DNA from: Bosea sp. (in: a-proteobacteria)
GTDB lineage: Bacteria > Pseudomonadota > Alphaproteobacteria > Rhizobiales > Beijerinckiaceae
Direction of reading: 5' to 3'
Assembly (NCBI RefSeq): GCF_023953965.1
Contig: NZ_JAMLIX010000001.1
Coordinates: forward strand, 2,170,501-2,234,500
DNA length: 64,000 nucleotides
The stretch's first letter is position 1. Every line of letters starts with the position of its first letter. Below, one piece after another: positions 52,795 through 61,430 of this stretch. Both the position numbers and the translations under genes were made by a program. The notes beneath the pieces are model-generated. The model worked only from the letters and a program-made list of their open reading frames with translations. It did no database searches and had not been told where the DNA came from.

Positions 52795-54192
52795 GTGCAG
52801 CAATCGAACGTCCAGATCGGCGGCCGGATCAAGCGGCTGAGAAGGCAGCGAAAGATCAGCCAGGCGGCCCTGGCGGAGGCGCTCGGGATTTCGCCGAGCT
52901 ATCTCAACCTGATCGAGCACAACCGGCGGCGGATGACCGTGCCGCTGCTGTTCAAGGCGGCGAGCTATTTCGGGGTCGAGCCGGGGGAGTTCGCCGAGAG
53001 CGAGGAGCCGCGCCTGGCCGGCGACCTGATGGAGCTCTTCGGCGACGATCTTTTCGTCGATTGCGATCTGACCAACCAGGACATCAGCGACCTCGCCACC
53101 TCCAACCCCGCGGTCGGCCGCGCCGTGATGCGCCTCTACGATCGATATCGCTCGCTCAACACCGTGGCCAATCCGGTCAGCGCGCAGATCGAGGCCGGCG
53201 ATTCCGTGACCACCGACGCGGTTTCGGATTTCCTGCAGCAGAACGCCAACTACTTCGCGGTCCTCGAGGCCGCCGCCGAGCGGATTCGCGCCGACATCGA
53301 CCATGCCTCGGATTCATTCGAGCATGGCTTGCGAACCTATCTGCACAATGTCTTCGGCTTGCAGTGGCGTCTCGCCGCGCTCCCGCCCGGGAAGACACGA
53401 AAGGTGGACGCCGATCGCGGAGAGATCCTGACGGCCGATCTCCTGCCCGCCGAAACGGCGGCGTTCACCGTTGCCCAGCACCTTGGCCGGATCTCGGCGG
53501 GCAGCGCGATCCAACAGCTGATCGTCGCTGCTTCACTTCCCGAAGAGGCGCAGCCGGTGGCGCGCAATGCCTTGACCGCCTATTTCGCGGCGGCGCTGAT
53601 GATGCCCTATGAACCGTTCCTGCAGGCGTGCAAGGAAACGCGTTACGACATCGAGCGGATCGGCCGGCGCTTTCGCGCGAGCTTCGAGCAGGTCTGCCAC
53701 AGGATGACGACGCTGCAGCGCCCCGGGCGCAGCGGCGTTCCGCTTCATCTGGTTCGGACCGATATCGCCGGCAATATCTCCAAGCGCTTTTCGCTGTCCG
53801 GAATTCACATTCCACGGCATTCGGGGGCATGCCCTCGCTGGAACGTCTATGGCGCCTTCCTCAACCCCGATCGCATCAATGCCCAGGTCAGCCAGATGCC
53901 GGACGGCCAGCGGTTTTTCTGCATCGCAAAGGCGGTGACGAAAGGGGGATATCGCCACAACGAGCCGAAGCGCCATCTTTCGATCGGCCTGGGCTGCCAT
54001 GTCTCCTTCGCCGGAGAGCTGGTCTATTCGGATGGCGTCGATGTCTCCAATATGGAGCTCGCCGTCGCGATCGGCGTGGGCTGCCGCATTTGCCCCCGCG
54101 CCGGGTGCGCGCAACGGGCCCATCCCGCGGCGGGCCATCGAATGGCGATCGACGACAGCGAGCGCTCCGAGAATTTCTACGCCAACACGTGA
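52795..54192 (+). CDS. XRE-family short-chain fatty acid / glyoxylate regulator (ScfR/RamB type)
   Basis: A 465-residue regulator from a GTG. Residues about 8-65 form a helix-turn-helix: IKRLRRQRKISQAALAEALG, then ISPSYLNLIEHNRRR. The middle contains a degenerate IrrE/ImmA-like (DUF955) part without an HExxH motif, and the end is the DUF2083 domain with GVGCRICPRAGCAQRAHP, a Cys-rich acyl-CoA-sensor region. In actinobacteria and alphaproteobacteria these proteins control aceA and related genes. Divergent placement next to aceA supports this. Confidence 0.87.
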   Translation: MQQSNVQIGGRIKRLRRQRKISQAALAEALGISPSYLNLIEHNRRRMTVPLLFKAASYFGVEPGEFAESEEPRLAGDLMELFGDDLFVDCDLTNQDISDLATSNPAVGRAVMRLYDRYRSLNTVANPVSAQIEAGDSVTTDAVSDFLQQNANYFAVLEAAAERIRADIDHASDSFEHGLRTYLHNVFGLQWRLAALPPGKTRKVDADRGEILTADLLPAETAAFTVAQHLGRISAGSAIQQLIVAASLPEEAQPVARNALTAYFAAALMMPYEPFLQACKETRYDIERIGRRFRASFEQVCHRMTTLQRPGRSGVPLHLVRTDIAGNISKRFSLSGIHIPRHSGACPRWNVYGAFLNPDRINAQVSQMPDGQRFFCIAKAVTKGGYRHNEPKRHLSIGLGCHVSFAGELVYSDGVDVSNMELAVAIGVGCRICPRAGCAQRAHPAAGHRMAIDDSERSENFYANT

Positions 54193-54298
54193 TCGCTGCG
54201 GCTGCGGTCCGGATTTTTACGAGAAGGGGATTCCCGTTTTCGGTTCGATGCTCTAGCGCCTCGCGTGGCGTGGAGCGGAAATGCGCGCGCATTGCCAG

Positions 54299-54709
54299 TT
54301 ATGGGTTCGCGGGCCCCAGCCGCCAGATGCATACCCATTGCAGCTCTCGTTGCTCCTGGCGGGAGCCGTAGAGCCGCAGCGGTGGTCTCAGAACGAGGGT
54401 GTCGTTCGATAGTCGGAATTCCCGCACCTGGCGGCCGCCGATCCGGGCTGGATCGGAAGCCATATCGACCAGGGTCTCCAATCGATCTCCCTTTATCTCG
54501 TAGACCCCGCCATAGGACGAGTAGGCCCGGCTGGCGCCTTCGGAGAGGCTGACATCACCGTTGCACAGCGCCGCAAGCAGGCGCCCATGCGCAAAGCAGA
54601 GCTGTCCGACGGGATGCCGGCCGTAGGGGGCCGGAAGTTCATGACCGGCTTCATCCCAGGCCTTGCTCGCGACAAGGCGCCAAATCCCCTCCAACGCGCA
54701 TCTCTCCAC
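54299..54709 (-). CDS. lipocalin-like domain protein
   Basis: A 136-residue protein starting MERCALEGIWRLVASKAWDE. The pattern LEGIWRLVS, HGRLLAALCNGD, SYGGVYEIKGDRLETLVDMA and final LQWVCIWRLGP is that of lipocalin-like (Lipocalin_5) proteins, small ligand-binding barrels. No signal peptide. Its function is unknown. A perfect palindrome lies 84-100 nt upstream. Confidence 0.7.
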   Translation of the reverse strand: MERCALEGIWRLVASKAWDEAGHELPAPYGRHPVGQLCFAHGRLLAALCNGDVSLSEGASRAYSSYGGVYEIKGDRLETLVDMASDPARIGGRQVREFRLSNDTLVLRPPLRLYGSRQEQRELQWVCIWRLGPANP

Positions 54710-54792
54710 GATCGTATTCCTTGTGGCTCAGCGAGCTCACGGCGTGAGCCCGGCGCGAATTCCATACATCACGATACGCGGGCGAGCGCGAG

Positions 54793-54809
54793 GTGACACC
54801 TGGTGTCAC
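54793..54809. promoter_or_regulatory. perfect 17-bp palindrome upstream of the lipocalin-like gene
   Basis: GTGACACC-T-GGTGTCAC, an exact dyad in the otherwise gene-free stretch 54710-55000. Its shape fits a TetR- or GntR-type operator. Confidence 0.55.
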
Positions 54810-55000
54810 ATCGGCACCCTCGTCGAAACCGTCTACATTACCGAATGCCAGAACTATCGCGCAAACGCAGGATACGCTTCCGTCAAAACGTTAAAGAATT
54901 TAACTTCGGCCGCAGCGTCCGCACAGCCGTCAGCGCAAGACTATATAATAGCGCTTCATATCGACCGAGGCGGGGCACGCCGGCAGGTTGCCGGAAACGA

Positions 55001-55040
55001 AAAGGCCCGGCGGCGCCAGTGCACCGCCGGGCTGTCTTTT
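55001..55040 (-). terminator. rho-independent terminator of gabD
   Basis: On the minus strand GCCCGGCGG pairs with CCGCCGGGC, followed by CCTTTTCG, starting about 55 nt after the gabD stop. Confidence 0.75.
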
Positions 55041-55087
55041 GAACCGATATCGTCAAGGCGAGCCGCCGGTTCTTTCCGGTCGACGTG

Positions 55088-56593
55088 CTACCGTGCGCCG
55101 AGACCGCCGACGGCCATGTATTTCAGCTCCAGATACTCGTCGATCCCGTGCCGGCTGCCTTCGCGCCCCAGCCCGCTTTCCTTGACGCCGCCGAACGGCA
55201 CCTCGGCCGTCGAGATCAGCCCCTCGTTGATGCCGATGATGCCGAACTCGAGCTGCTCGGCGACGCGGAAAATGCGCCCGACATCACGCGCATAGAAGTA
55301 GCTGGCGAGGCCGAAGGGCGTGTCGTTGGCGAGCTTGATCGCTTCCTCTTCGTTATGGAAGCGGAACAGCGGAGCGATCGGTCCGAAGGTTTCTTCCTGA
55401 AACACGATGGCATCGCGGGAAACGTCGGCCAGGATCGTGGGCTGAAAGAAGCCGCCGCCCAGGGCATGGCGAGCGCCGCCCAGAACGACGGTCGCGCCCT
55501 TCGCCACGGCGTCCTTGATGTGCTCCTCGACCTTCCGGACCGCCGCCTCGTTGATGAGCGGGCCCTGCGTCACGCCGGGCGAAGTGCCGTCCCCGACCTG
55601 CAGCCCGGCGACAGCCACCTTCAGCTTCGCGACGAAGGCGTCGAAGACGCCGTCCTGGACGAAGATCCGATTGGCGCAAACGCAGGTCTGCCCCGAATTG
55701 CGGTATTTCGACATCATCACGCCTTTGACGGCCTCATCGAGATCCGCATCGTCGAAGACGATGAAGGGCGCGTTGCCGCCAAGCTCCATCGACGTCTTCT
55801 TGACCGTGGCCGCGCATTGCTGCAGCAGCGTGCGGCCGACTTCCGTCGAGCCGGTGAACGAGAGCTTCCTGACGATCGGGTTGCCCGTGAGCTCCCCGCC
55901 CGTGACGCTGGCAGGGCCGGTGATGACGTTGCAGACGCCCGGCGGCATTCCCGCCTGTTCCGCCAATACCGCGATCGCCAGAGCCGAATAGGGTGTCTGG
56001 CTCGCGGGCCGGACAATGCCCGTGCAACCGGCGGCCCATGCCGGCCCGGCCTTGCGGGTGATCATGGCGGACGGGAAATTCCAGGGCGTGATCGCGGCGA
56101 AAACGCCGATGGGCTCCTTCGTCACCAGAACCCGCCGGTTCTGGGTATGAGGCGGTATGGTCTCGCCATAGACGCGACGGGCCTCCTCCGCGAACCATTC
56201 GAAGAAGGCCGCGGCATAAACGATCTCGCCCTTCGCTTCCGCGAGCGGCTTGCCTTGCTCGGCTGTCAGGATTGCCGCCAGATCGTCGGCGTTCGCCACC
56301 ATCAGCTCGGCGAGCTTTCGGATGATCTTGCCTCGCTCGCTCGCGAGCAAGGCCCGCCATTTGGGGAAGGCAGCCTGGGCGGCCTCGATCGCCCGTCGGG
56401 TTTCGGCCACGCCCATCGCCGGGACGGTGCCGATCTGCCGGCCCGTGGCGGGGTTCACGACGGCCGTCACAGCCCCGTCGTCGGCACCGACCCACTGACC
56501 ATCGATGTAGTTCGTCCCGCGCAGCAGCGAAGGATCCCGGAGCGAGGGAATAAAGGGAGGTGCTTCAGCTCGTTCACTTGCCAGAGATTGCAT
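55088..56593 (-). CDS. gabD: succinate-semialdehyde dehydrogenase
   Basis: A 501-residue aldehyde dehydrogenase. Catalytic residues are E270 in SMELGGNAPF and C304 in GQTCVCANR. WNFPSAMITRKAGPAWAAGC and the ending GREGSRHGIDEYLELKYMA are those of GabD. The cofactor lysine of the usual LKPAS segment is arginine here (R195 in IVRPASQTP). I chose the ATG at 56593; the frame opens 13 codons earlier. It oxidizes succinate semialdehyde to succinate. Confidence 0.9.
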   Translation of the reverse strand: MQSLASERAEAPPFIPSLRDPSLLRGTNYIDGQWVGADDGAVTAVVNPATGRQIGTVPAMGVAETRRAIEAAQAAFPKWRALLASERGKIIRKLAELMVANADDLAAILTAEQGKPLAEAKGEIVYAAAFFEWFAEEARRVYGETIPPHTQNRRVLVTKEPIGVFAAITPWNFPSAMITRKAGPAWAAGCTGIVRPASQTPYSALAIAVLAEQAGMPPGVCNVITGPASVTGGELTGNPIVRKLSFTGSTEVGRTLLQQCAATVKKTSMELGGNAPFIVFDDADLDEAVKGVMMSKYRNSGQTCVCANRIFVQDGVFDAFVAKLKVAVAGLQVGDGTSPGVTQGPLINEAAVRKVEEHIKDAVAKGATVVLGGARHALGGGFFQPTILADVSRDAIVFQEETFGPIAPLFRFHNEEEAIKLANDTPFGLASYFYARDVGRIFRVAEQLEFGIIGINEGLISTAEVPFGGVKESGLGREGSRHGIDEYLELKYMAVGGLGAR

Positions 56594-56859
56594 CGTCACT
56601 CTCGTCGATATGGAAGACGCAGCCAGGAGCATTCCCGGCTGCGTCGAAACGATATCACACTATGTCGACGGGCTGCGGCCCGCGAGAGTGCTTCGTCAGA
56701 ATTTGTGAAGCATCATGCTGATCGGCTCGGTCGGCTCCACGGCGCGCAGCGGGATCGGCAATCCTCGTAAGGCATTCACTGAGTGGTTACTGGGGGTGGC
56801 TGCGCCACCGGCTGCAATCGCCGCTCCCGATTTTAAAGGATCGAGGGCGCAAAGGCGAA
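56594..56859. other. gap between gabD and tRNA-Val
   Basis: No gene seen. It should hold the gabD promoter on the minus strand. Confidence 0.4.
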
Positions 56860-56891
56860 AGGCCCCACAAGTCCGACGACTTGCAGGGCCT
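56860..56891 (-). terminator. terminator-like hairpin after tRNA-Val
   Basis: AGGCCC...ACAAGTC pairs with GACTTG...GGGCCT around CGAC. It lies 9 nt after the tRNA on the minus strand. Confidence 0.65.
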
Positions 56892-56899
56892 CTCGAAAA

Positions 56900-56974
<75 letters not shown>

Positions 56975-57116
56975 TTATCGCCGCCCGAGGCGACTTTACG
57001 GAAACGTGGCCGGGCCGTGCGGGCCGCGGTCACGCTGCGAGGTGAGGCGGCTATAGCGGCTCGCCTCGCCGGTTGCAAGGCACCCGCCGCAGAAATTCGC
57101 GGCGGCCGCCGGCCCC

Positions 57117-57476
57117 TCAGGCCGCCAGCAGCTTCTCGACCTCGTTGACCAGCTCACGCAGGTGGAAGGGCTTGGACAAGACCTTGGCATCCTTCGGCGT
57201 TTGCGAATCGGGGTTCAGCGCCACGGCGGCGAAGCCCGTGATGAACATCACCTTGATGTCCGGATCGAGCTCGGTCGCCCGGCGCGCCAGCTCGATGCCG
57301 TCCATCTCCGGCATGACGATGTCCGTCAGCAGGAGCTCGAAGGGCTCCTCGCGCAGGCGGTTGTAGGCCGAAAGGCCGTTGTCGAAGGAAGCGACATCGT
57401 AGCCCGCGTTCTGCAGGGCCTTGACCAGGAAGCGACGCATGTCGTTGTCGTCTTCCGCGAGCAGTATCTTCGTCAT
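57117..57476 (-). CDS. cpdR: single-domain response regulator, CpdR type
   Basis: A 119-residue receiver domain without an output domain. Acidic pair E8-D9-D10, phosphorylation site D52 in LLLTDIVMPEMDG, and K102 in VLSKPFHL. The match to CpdR is close over the whole length, with the C-terminus ending in AA. CpdR in Caulobacter and rhizobia directs ClpXP proteolysis in the cell cycle when unphosphorylated. The ATG at 57476 gives MTKILLAEDDNDMRR. Confidence 0.9.
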   Translation of the reverse strand: MTKILLAEDDNDMRRFLVKALQNAGYDVASFDNGLSAYNRLREEPFELLLTDIVMPEMDGIELARRATELDPDIKVMFITGFAAVALNPDSQTPKDAKVLSKPFHLRELVNEVEKLLAA

Positions 57477-57699
57477 GGGGCTGATCTGTCCGTCCCGGAG
57501 ACCTGTGTGTTTCAATAACGTCTGGCGCCCGACTCGAGGCCGGACCTGGAACGGCTGGGTAATCACCCCTCCGCTCAGTTGGAACCATGTCTTTCCATAA
57601 CGCCGCATCATGGTAAACAACCCGTGAATCCGATGGTGGATTTTCGGGCCTCGCGAGAGCGCTTCAACCGCTGCGGTTTGTGTGCTTCTCTCGCAGGCG

Positions 57700-58620
57700 A
57701 TGAACCCGCCCTGCGCCCCGCTTCCGCCCGCTCCCGACGATGTCGTCGCCGAGATCGAGCGGCCCTTCAGCCTGTACCAGCCGGCGCTCCAGCTCGTGCC
57801 GGTGGTGGTCGACGTGCCCCATGCCGGGCGGCGCTATCCGAGCGGCTTCGTCGCCGGCGCGCGGCTGCCGCTGCGCGGCCTCAGGCGCTCCGAGGATGCC
57901 TATGTCGACCGGCTGTTCGCGCACAGCGTGGCGCTTGGCGCGCCGCTTCTGGTGGCGCAGTTCCCGCGCGCCTATCTCGACGTCAACCGCGAGCCCTACG
58001 AGCTCGATCCGCGCATGTTCGAGGGCCGGGTGCCGCCCTTCGCCAATACGCGCTCGATGCGCGTCGCCGGCGGGCTCGGGACCATCCCGCGCATCGTCGG
58101 CGACGGGCAGGAGATCTATCCCGGGCGGATCCCGATCCAGGAGGGGCTTTCGCGCATCGACGGGCTCTACCGCCCCTATCATGCGGCCTTGCGCGGCCTC
58201 GTCCAGCGCACGCAAGGGCTGTTCGGCACCTGCATCCTGGTCGATGCGCATTCGATGCCCTCGGCCGGGCTCGACCGCGACGGACCGGCGAAATCCGACA
58301 TCATCCTGGGCGACCGCTTCGGCACCAGCGCGGCGGCTTACGTCTGCGACATCGCCGAACAGGCCTTCGCGCGGCTCGGCCTCAGCGTCACGCGCAACCG
58401 GCCCTATGCAGGCGGCTTCATCACCGAGCATTACGGCGCGCCGGCGGCGGGCGTGCACGCGCTCCAGATCGAGGTGAACCGGGCGCTCTACATGAACGAG
58501 GCGACGCTGGAACCGCATGGCGGCTTCGAGGCGATCGAGCGGGCGATGGCGAAGGCGATGGCGGATTGCTTCGCGCGCTGGAGCGGCTGGCTCGACGAAG
58601 GACGCGAGGCCGCCGAATAG
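57700..58620 (+). CDS. N-formylglutamate amidohydrolase
   Basis: A 306-residue enzyme of the FGase family. Motifs are VVVDVPHAGRRYPSGF, RSEDAYVDRLFAH, QFPRAYLDVNREPYELDPRM and CILVDAHSMPS. These contain the metal-binding residues. It hydrolyses N-formylglutamate from histidine breakdown or similar N-acyl amino acids. An ATG at 57700 seems best; a GTG at 57682 is in frame. Confidence 0.87.
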   Translation: MNPPCAPLPPAPDDVVAEIERPFSLYQPALQLVPVVVDVPHAGRRYPSGFVAGARLPLRGLRRSEDAYVDRLFAHSVALGAPLLVAQFPRAYLDVNREPYELDPRMFEGRVPPFANTRSMRVAGGLGTIPRIVGDGQEIYPGRIPIQEGLSRIDGLYRPYHAALRGLVQRTQGLFGTCILVDAHSMPSAGLDRDGPAKSDIILGDRFGTSAAAYVCDIAEQAFARLGLSVTRNRPYAGGFITEHYGAPAAGVHALQIEVNRALYMNEATLEPHGGFEAIERAMAKAMADCFARWSGWLDEGREAAE

Positions 58621-58636
58621 CGGCGGCGACATCCAA

Positions 58637-58727
58637 GAAAAAAGGGCCGCACACTGACGTGGCGGCCCAAGTCTAGGGAGGAAACGCCCAAGGAGGGCAA
58701 CGAAGGTTTGAGGTCATCTCCCCTTCG
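58637..58727 (-). ncRNA. suhB/mmgR-like small RNA
   Basis: On the minus strand the sequence contains CTTCGTTGCCCTCC then TTGGGCGTTTCCTCCCTAG and ACTTGGGCCGCC, and ends in hairpin GGGCCGC...GCGGCCC with a run of six T. CCUCC-type single-stranded motifs and the order agree with the alphaproteobacterial suhB (mmgR) family as I remember it. A promoter precedes it. It lies between converging and diverging genes, next to an inositol-monophosphatase-like gene, the context from which the family was named. Likely a trans-acting regulator of mRNAs. Confidence 0.75.
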
Positions 58728-58733
58728 CAGTGC

Positions 58734-58762
58734 ACAATATGAGAGTGCGTCGCAAAACGCAA
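58734..58762 (-). promoter_or_regulatory. promoter of the small RNA
   Basis: On the minus strand TTGCGT (58762-58757) and TATTGT (58739-58734) are 17 bp apart. The transcript would start near 58727. Confidence 0.55.
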
Positions 58763-58914
58763 GCGGAATCGGAAGGAATCGGGGGCGCCATGCATCAGGT
58801 GCATGGTGTTGGCATGAAACACTGGGGTTTTTCGGATATTTCCGCTTCCGGGCCCGGATCGGTGGGCATTCTGCGGAGTCGATGCTGCAAAGCAGCAAAC
58901 GGGAGAGGCCATTC

Positions 58915-59697
58915 ATGAGCGCAGTCGATTTCGGCGCTTTCGTCGCGGATCTGGCGACGCAGTCGGGGCGCGCGATCCTGCCCTTTTTCCGGGCGCATCA
59001 TGCGACGGAGGACAAGTCGCGGGGCGGGGTGTTCGATCCCGTGACCGAGGCGGACCGAGCCGGCGAATCGGTGATGCGCCACCTGATCCGGCGGCAGTTC
59101 CCCGCGCATGGCGTGCTCGGCGAGGAGTTCGGCAGTGAGAACACCGATGCGGAATATGTCTGGGTGCTCGATCCGATCGACGGGACGCGCGCCTTCATCT
59201 CGGGCATCCCGGTCTGGGGGACGCTGATCGGGCTGACGCGCAAGGGCCAGCCGGTCTACGGAATGATGCACCAGCCCTTCTCGGGCGAGCGCTTCTGCGG
59301 CGACGGCCACGAAGCACGCTACGAGGGGCCGGGCGGGCCGAGGAAGCTGCGCACGCGTCCGGTCGCCGATCTTGGCGCGGCGACGCTGATGACGACCTCG
59401 CCGGGGATGTTCAAGGGCGCGGAGGCGCAAGCCTTCGCCCGCGTCGAAGGCAAGGTCAGGCTCTCGCGCTATGGCTGCGACTGCTACGCCTATTGCATGC
59501 TCGCCGCCGGCCATGTCGACCTCGTGATCGAGAGCGGCCTCAAGCCCTACGACATCGTGGCGCTGATCCCGATCATCGAGGGGGCGGGCGGCGTCGTCAC
59601 CTCATGGGACGGCGGCAGCGCCGCCGGCGGCGGCCGGATCGTCGCGGCCGGCAGCAAGGCGCTGCATGAGGCCGCCCTCGCGCTGCTGGCCGGCTGA
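58915..59697 (+). CDS. hisN: inositol-monophosphatase-family phosphatase, probably histidinol-phosphatase
   Basis: A 260-residue IMPase-fold enzyme. Metal-binding motifs are GEEFGSEN with EE, WVLDPIDGTRAFISGIP, and the C-terminal ESGLKPYDIVALIPIIEGAG. The GTRAFISG and KPYD parts resemble the HisN-type histidinol-phosphatases rather than SuhB. GGGAGAGG precedes the ATG. Neighbouring N-formylglutamate amidohydrolase is also linked to histidine. Confidence 0.87.
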   Translation: MSAVDFGAFVADLATQSGRAILPFFRAHHATEDKSRGGVFDPVTEADRAGESVMRHLIRRQFPAHGVLGEEFGSENTDAEYVWVLDPIDGTRAFISGIPVWGTLIGLTRKGQPVYGMMHQPFSGERFCGDGHEARYEGPGGPRKLRTRPVADLGAATLMTTSPGMFKGAEAQAFARVEGKVRLSRYGCDCYAYCMLAAGHVDLVIESGLKPYDIVALIPIIEGAGGVVTSWDGGSAAGGGRIVAAGSKALHEAALALLAG

Positions 59698-60660
59698 GTC
59701 GGGCAGGGGCTGGTCCTCGCCGGGGATGAAGGCGTCGAAGGCGGCCCAGAACCGGGCGCGGATTTCGTCGCTCTCCATCAGGATCTCATGGCGCGCCTCC
59801 GGCAGGACCAGCGCCGGGCCGGTCTTGAGCCGCGCCGCGAAGCGCTCGATCGCCGGCGTCGAGACGACCGGATCGCGCCCGGCGGCGATGACGAGCGTCG
59901 GCACCTTCACCTCCAGCGCGGCCGAGGGCGCGGCGAGCCTCGCCATCAGGCGGAAGGCGGTCCTGACCCAGGCGACAGTGGGGTCGCCGATGCTGAGCTC
60001 GCGCGCCGCCGCCGAAAGCGCGCTGTTGCGGGCATAGCGGGCCGGGTCGGCCGTCAGCCGGTTGCCCTCGAAGGGCCTCGTCGCGATCGCGGTGTCGCCG
60101 CCGCCCGGCACGAAGGCCCGGCCGAGGCCGAGCCAGTAGAACAGGCCCGCCAGGACCTTCGCCCGGCCCGGATGCGGGATCATCGCGATGCCGAGCATTG
60201 GTGCGAGCGCGACCATGCGCGAGACCGGCAGGCGCCCGAAGCGGGCTGCGTCGAGGCACAGCGCCGCGCCCATCGAATGGGCGAGGACGAAATAGGGCGC
60301 GGGGAGCCTGGACCGCATCTCGTTCATCGCCAGCGCCAGATCGGCCTGGTAATGCTTGAGCCGCCCGACATGGCCCTTGCGCCGGCGCCGGACGAAGCGC
60401 TGCGAGCCGCCCTGGCCGCGCCAGTCGAAGGCGAGCACATGGAAGCCGCGGCGGCGCAGCTCCGCGATCGTCTCGCTGTAGCGCTCGATGAACTCGGCCC
60501 GGCCCTGGACGAGGACGACCGTGCCGCGCACCGGCCTTCTGGTCGGGCGCCAGCTGGCGAAGCGCAAGGCGGCGCCGTCCTGCGTCGTGGCGAGCCAGAC
60601 CTTGCCGTGCCCGGGAACGGGATAATCCGGATCGGCGAAAAAACTGGCCTCGGCCATCAT
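59602..60660 (-). CDS. alpha/beta hydrolase (lysophospholipase type)
   Basis: A 352-residue hydrolase. VLVQGRAEFIERYSETIAEL and VLAFDWRGQGGSQRF are typical monoglyceride/lysophospholipase segments, the nucleophile is in LAHSMGAALCL, Asp near AAGRDPVVST and His in PEARHEILMESD. The 3' end overlaps the 3' end of the convergent phosphatase gene by 96 bp; the last 30 residues are low-complexity and probably dispensable. Confidence 0.82.
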   Translation of the reverse strand: MMAEASFFADPDYPVPGHGKVWLATTQDGAALRFASWRPTRRPVRGTVVLVQGRAEFIERYSETIAELRRRGFHVLAFDWRGQGGSQRFVRRRRKGHVGRLKHYQADLALAMNEMRSRLPAPYFVLAHSMGAALCLDAARFGRLPVSRMVALAPMLGIAMIPHPGRAKVLAGLFYWLGLGRAFVPGGGDTAIATRPFEGNRLTADPARYARNSALSAAARELSIGDPTVAWVRTAFRLMARLAAPSAALEVKVPTLVIAAGRDPVVSTPAIERFAARLKTGPALVLPEARHEILMESDEIRARFWAAFDAFIPGEDQPLPDSAGQQREGGLMQRLAAGRDDPAAAGGAAAVP

Positions 60661-60872
60661 GCGCTCCGCGTCGCGGCCGCGTGGGCCGGCGAATCCTCGC
60701 CATCCTGCACGCGATATCCTGCCAAAACCTATCGGCGCCGAACTTATCGACGCCTGGCGAAACCGGCTCTTGAAAAGCCGGGACGGCTCCCCAGATCAAC
60801 TCTGCGCAGGCTTAGAACCGGCTGCGCGAAACCCGACCCAGGTCCGCGCTCAGACGAGGCGGATCGCCCCAT

Positions 60873-60892
60873 TGTCGCTTCTTCGGAGGACA
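60873..60892 (+). promoter_or_regulatory. ROSE-like RNA thermometer hairpin before hsp20
   Basis: UGUC-G-CUUC, loop UUC, GGAG-GACA: the strand UCGCU pairs with the ribosome site GGAGG with one bulged G. This is the core of ROSE elements, which open on heating. The start codon lies 4 nt after the hairpin. More upstream stems may belong to it (60780-60870). Confidence 0.65.
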
Positions 60893-60896
60893 TATC

Positions 60897-61358
60897 ATGC
60901 GTCATTTCGATCTTTCCCCGCTCTATCGCTCGACCGTCGGCTTCGACCGTCTGTTCAATCTCCTCGACCAGGCGACCAGCAACGACGCCGCGCCGAGCTA
61001 CCCGCCCTACAATATCGAGCGGACCGCCGAGAACGCCTACCGCATCACCATCGCGGTCGCGGGCTTCGGCGAAGGTGACCTCTCCATCGAATCCAAGGAA
61101 AACGCGCTCACCGTCAAGGGCGAGAAGCAGTCCGCCGAGGGGGCCGAGAAGCGCGAGGTCCTGCATCAGGGCATCGCCGCGCGCGCCTTCGAGCGCCGCT
61201 TCCAGCTCGCCGACTACGTCCAGGTGACGGGGGCTAGCCTCGAGAACGGCCTGCTCCATATCGACCTCGTGCGCGAGATCCCCGAGGCCAAGAAGCCGCG
61301 CCAGATCCCGATCGGCGCCGGCAGCGCGGCCAAGATCCTCGAAGCCAAGGCCGCGTAA
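60897..61358 (+). CDS. small heat-shock protein Hsp20/IbpA
   Basis: A 153-residue protein starting MRHFDLSPLYRSTVGFDRLF, typical of class A rhizobial sHsps. The alpha-crystallin domain spans about residues 35-130 with YRITIAVAGFGEGDLSIESK and GASLENGLLHIDLVREIPE, and a final IPI motif. It prevents aggregation of unfolding proteins. A ROSE-like thermometer and a strong terminator frame it. Confidence 0.95.
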   Translation: MRHFDLSPLYRSTVGFDRLFNLLDQATSNDAAPSYPPYNIERTAENAYRITIAVAGFGEGDLSIESKENALTVKGEKQSAEGAEKREVLHQGIAARAFERRFQLADYVQVTGASLENGLLHIDLVREIPEAKKPRQIPIGAGSAAKILEAKAA

Positions 61359-61387
61359 GCAACGCGACGCTTTCGACGAAGGCGGAA

Positions 61388-61413
61388 GGCTCCCGGAAAC
61401 GGGAGCCTTTTTT
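61388..61413 (+). terminator. rho-independent terminator of hsp20
   Basis: GGCTCCCG-GAAA-CGGGAGCC followed by six T, 30 nt after the stop. Confidence 0.92.
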
Positions 61414-61430
61414 CGTCGTTGCGCTCCCGG

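Noticed and set aside
55085..56770. A 561-codon plus-strand frame
   Set aside because: Opposite gabD, which has all catalytic residues.
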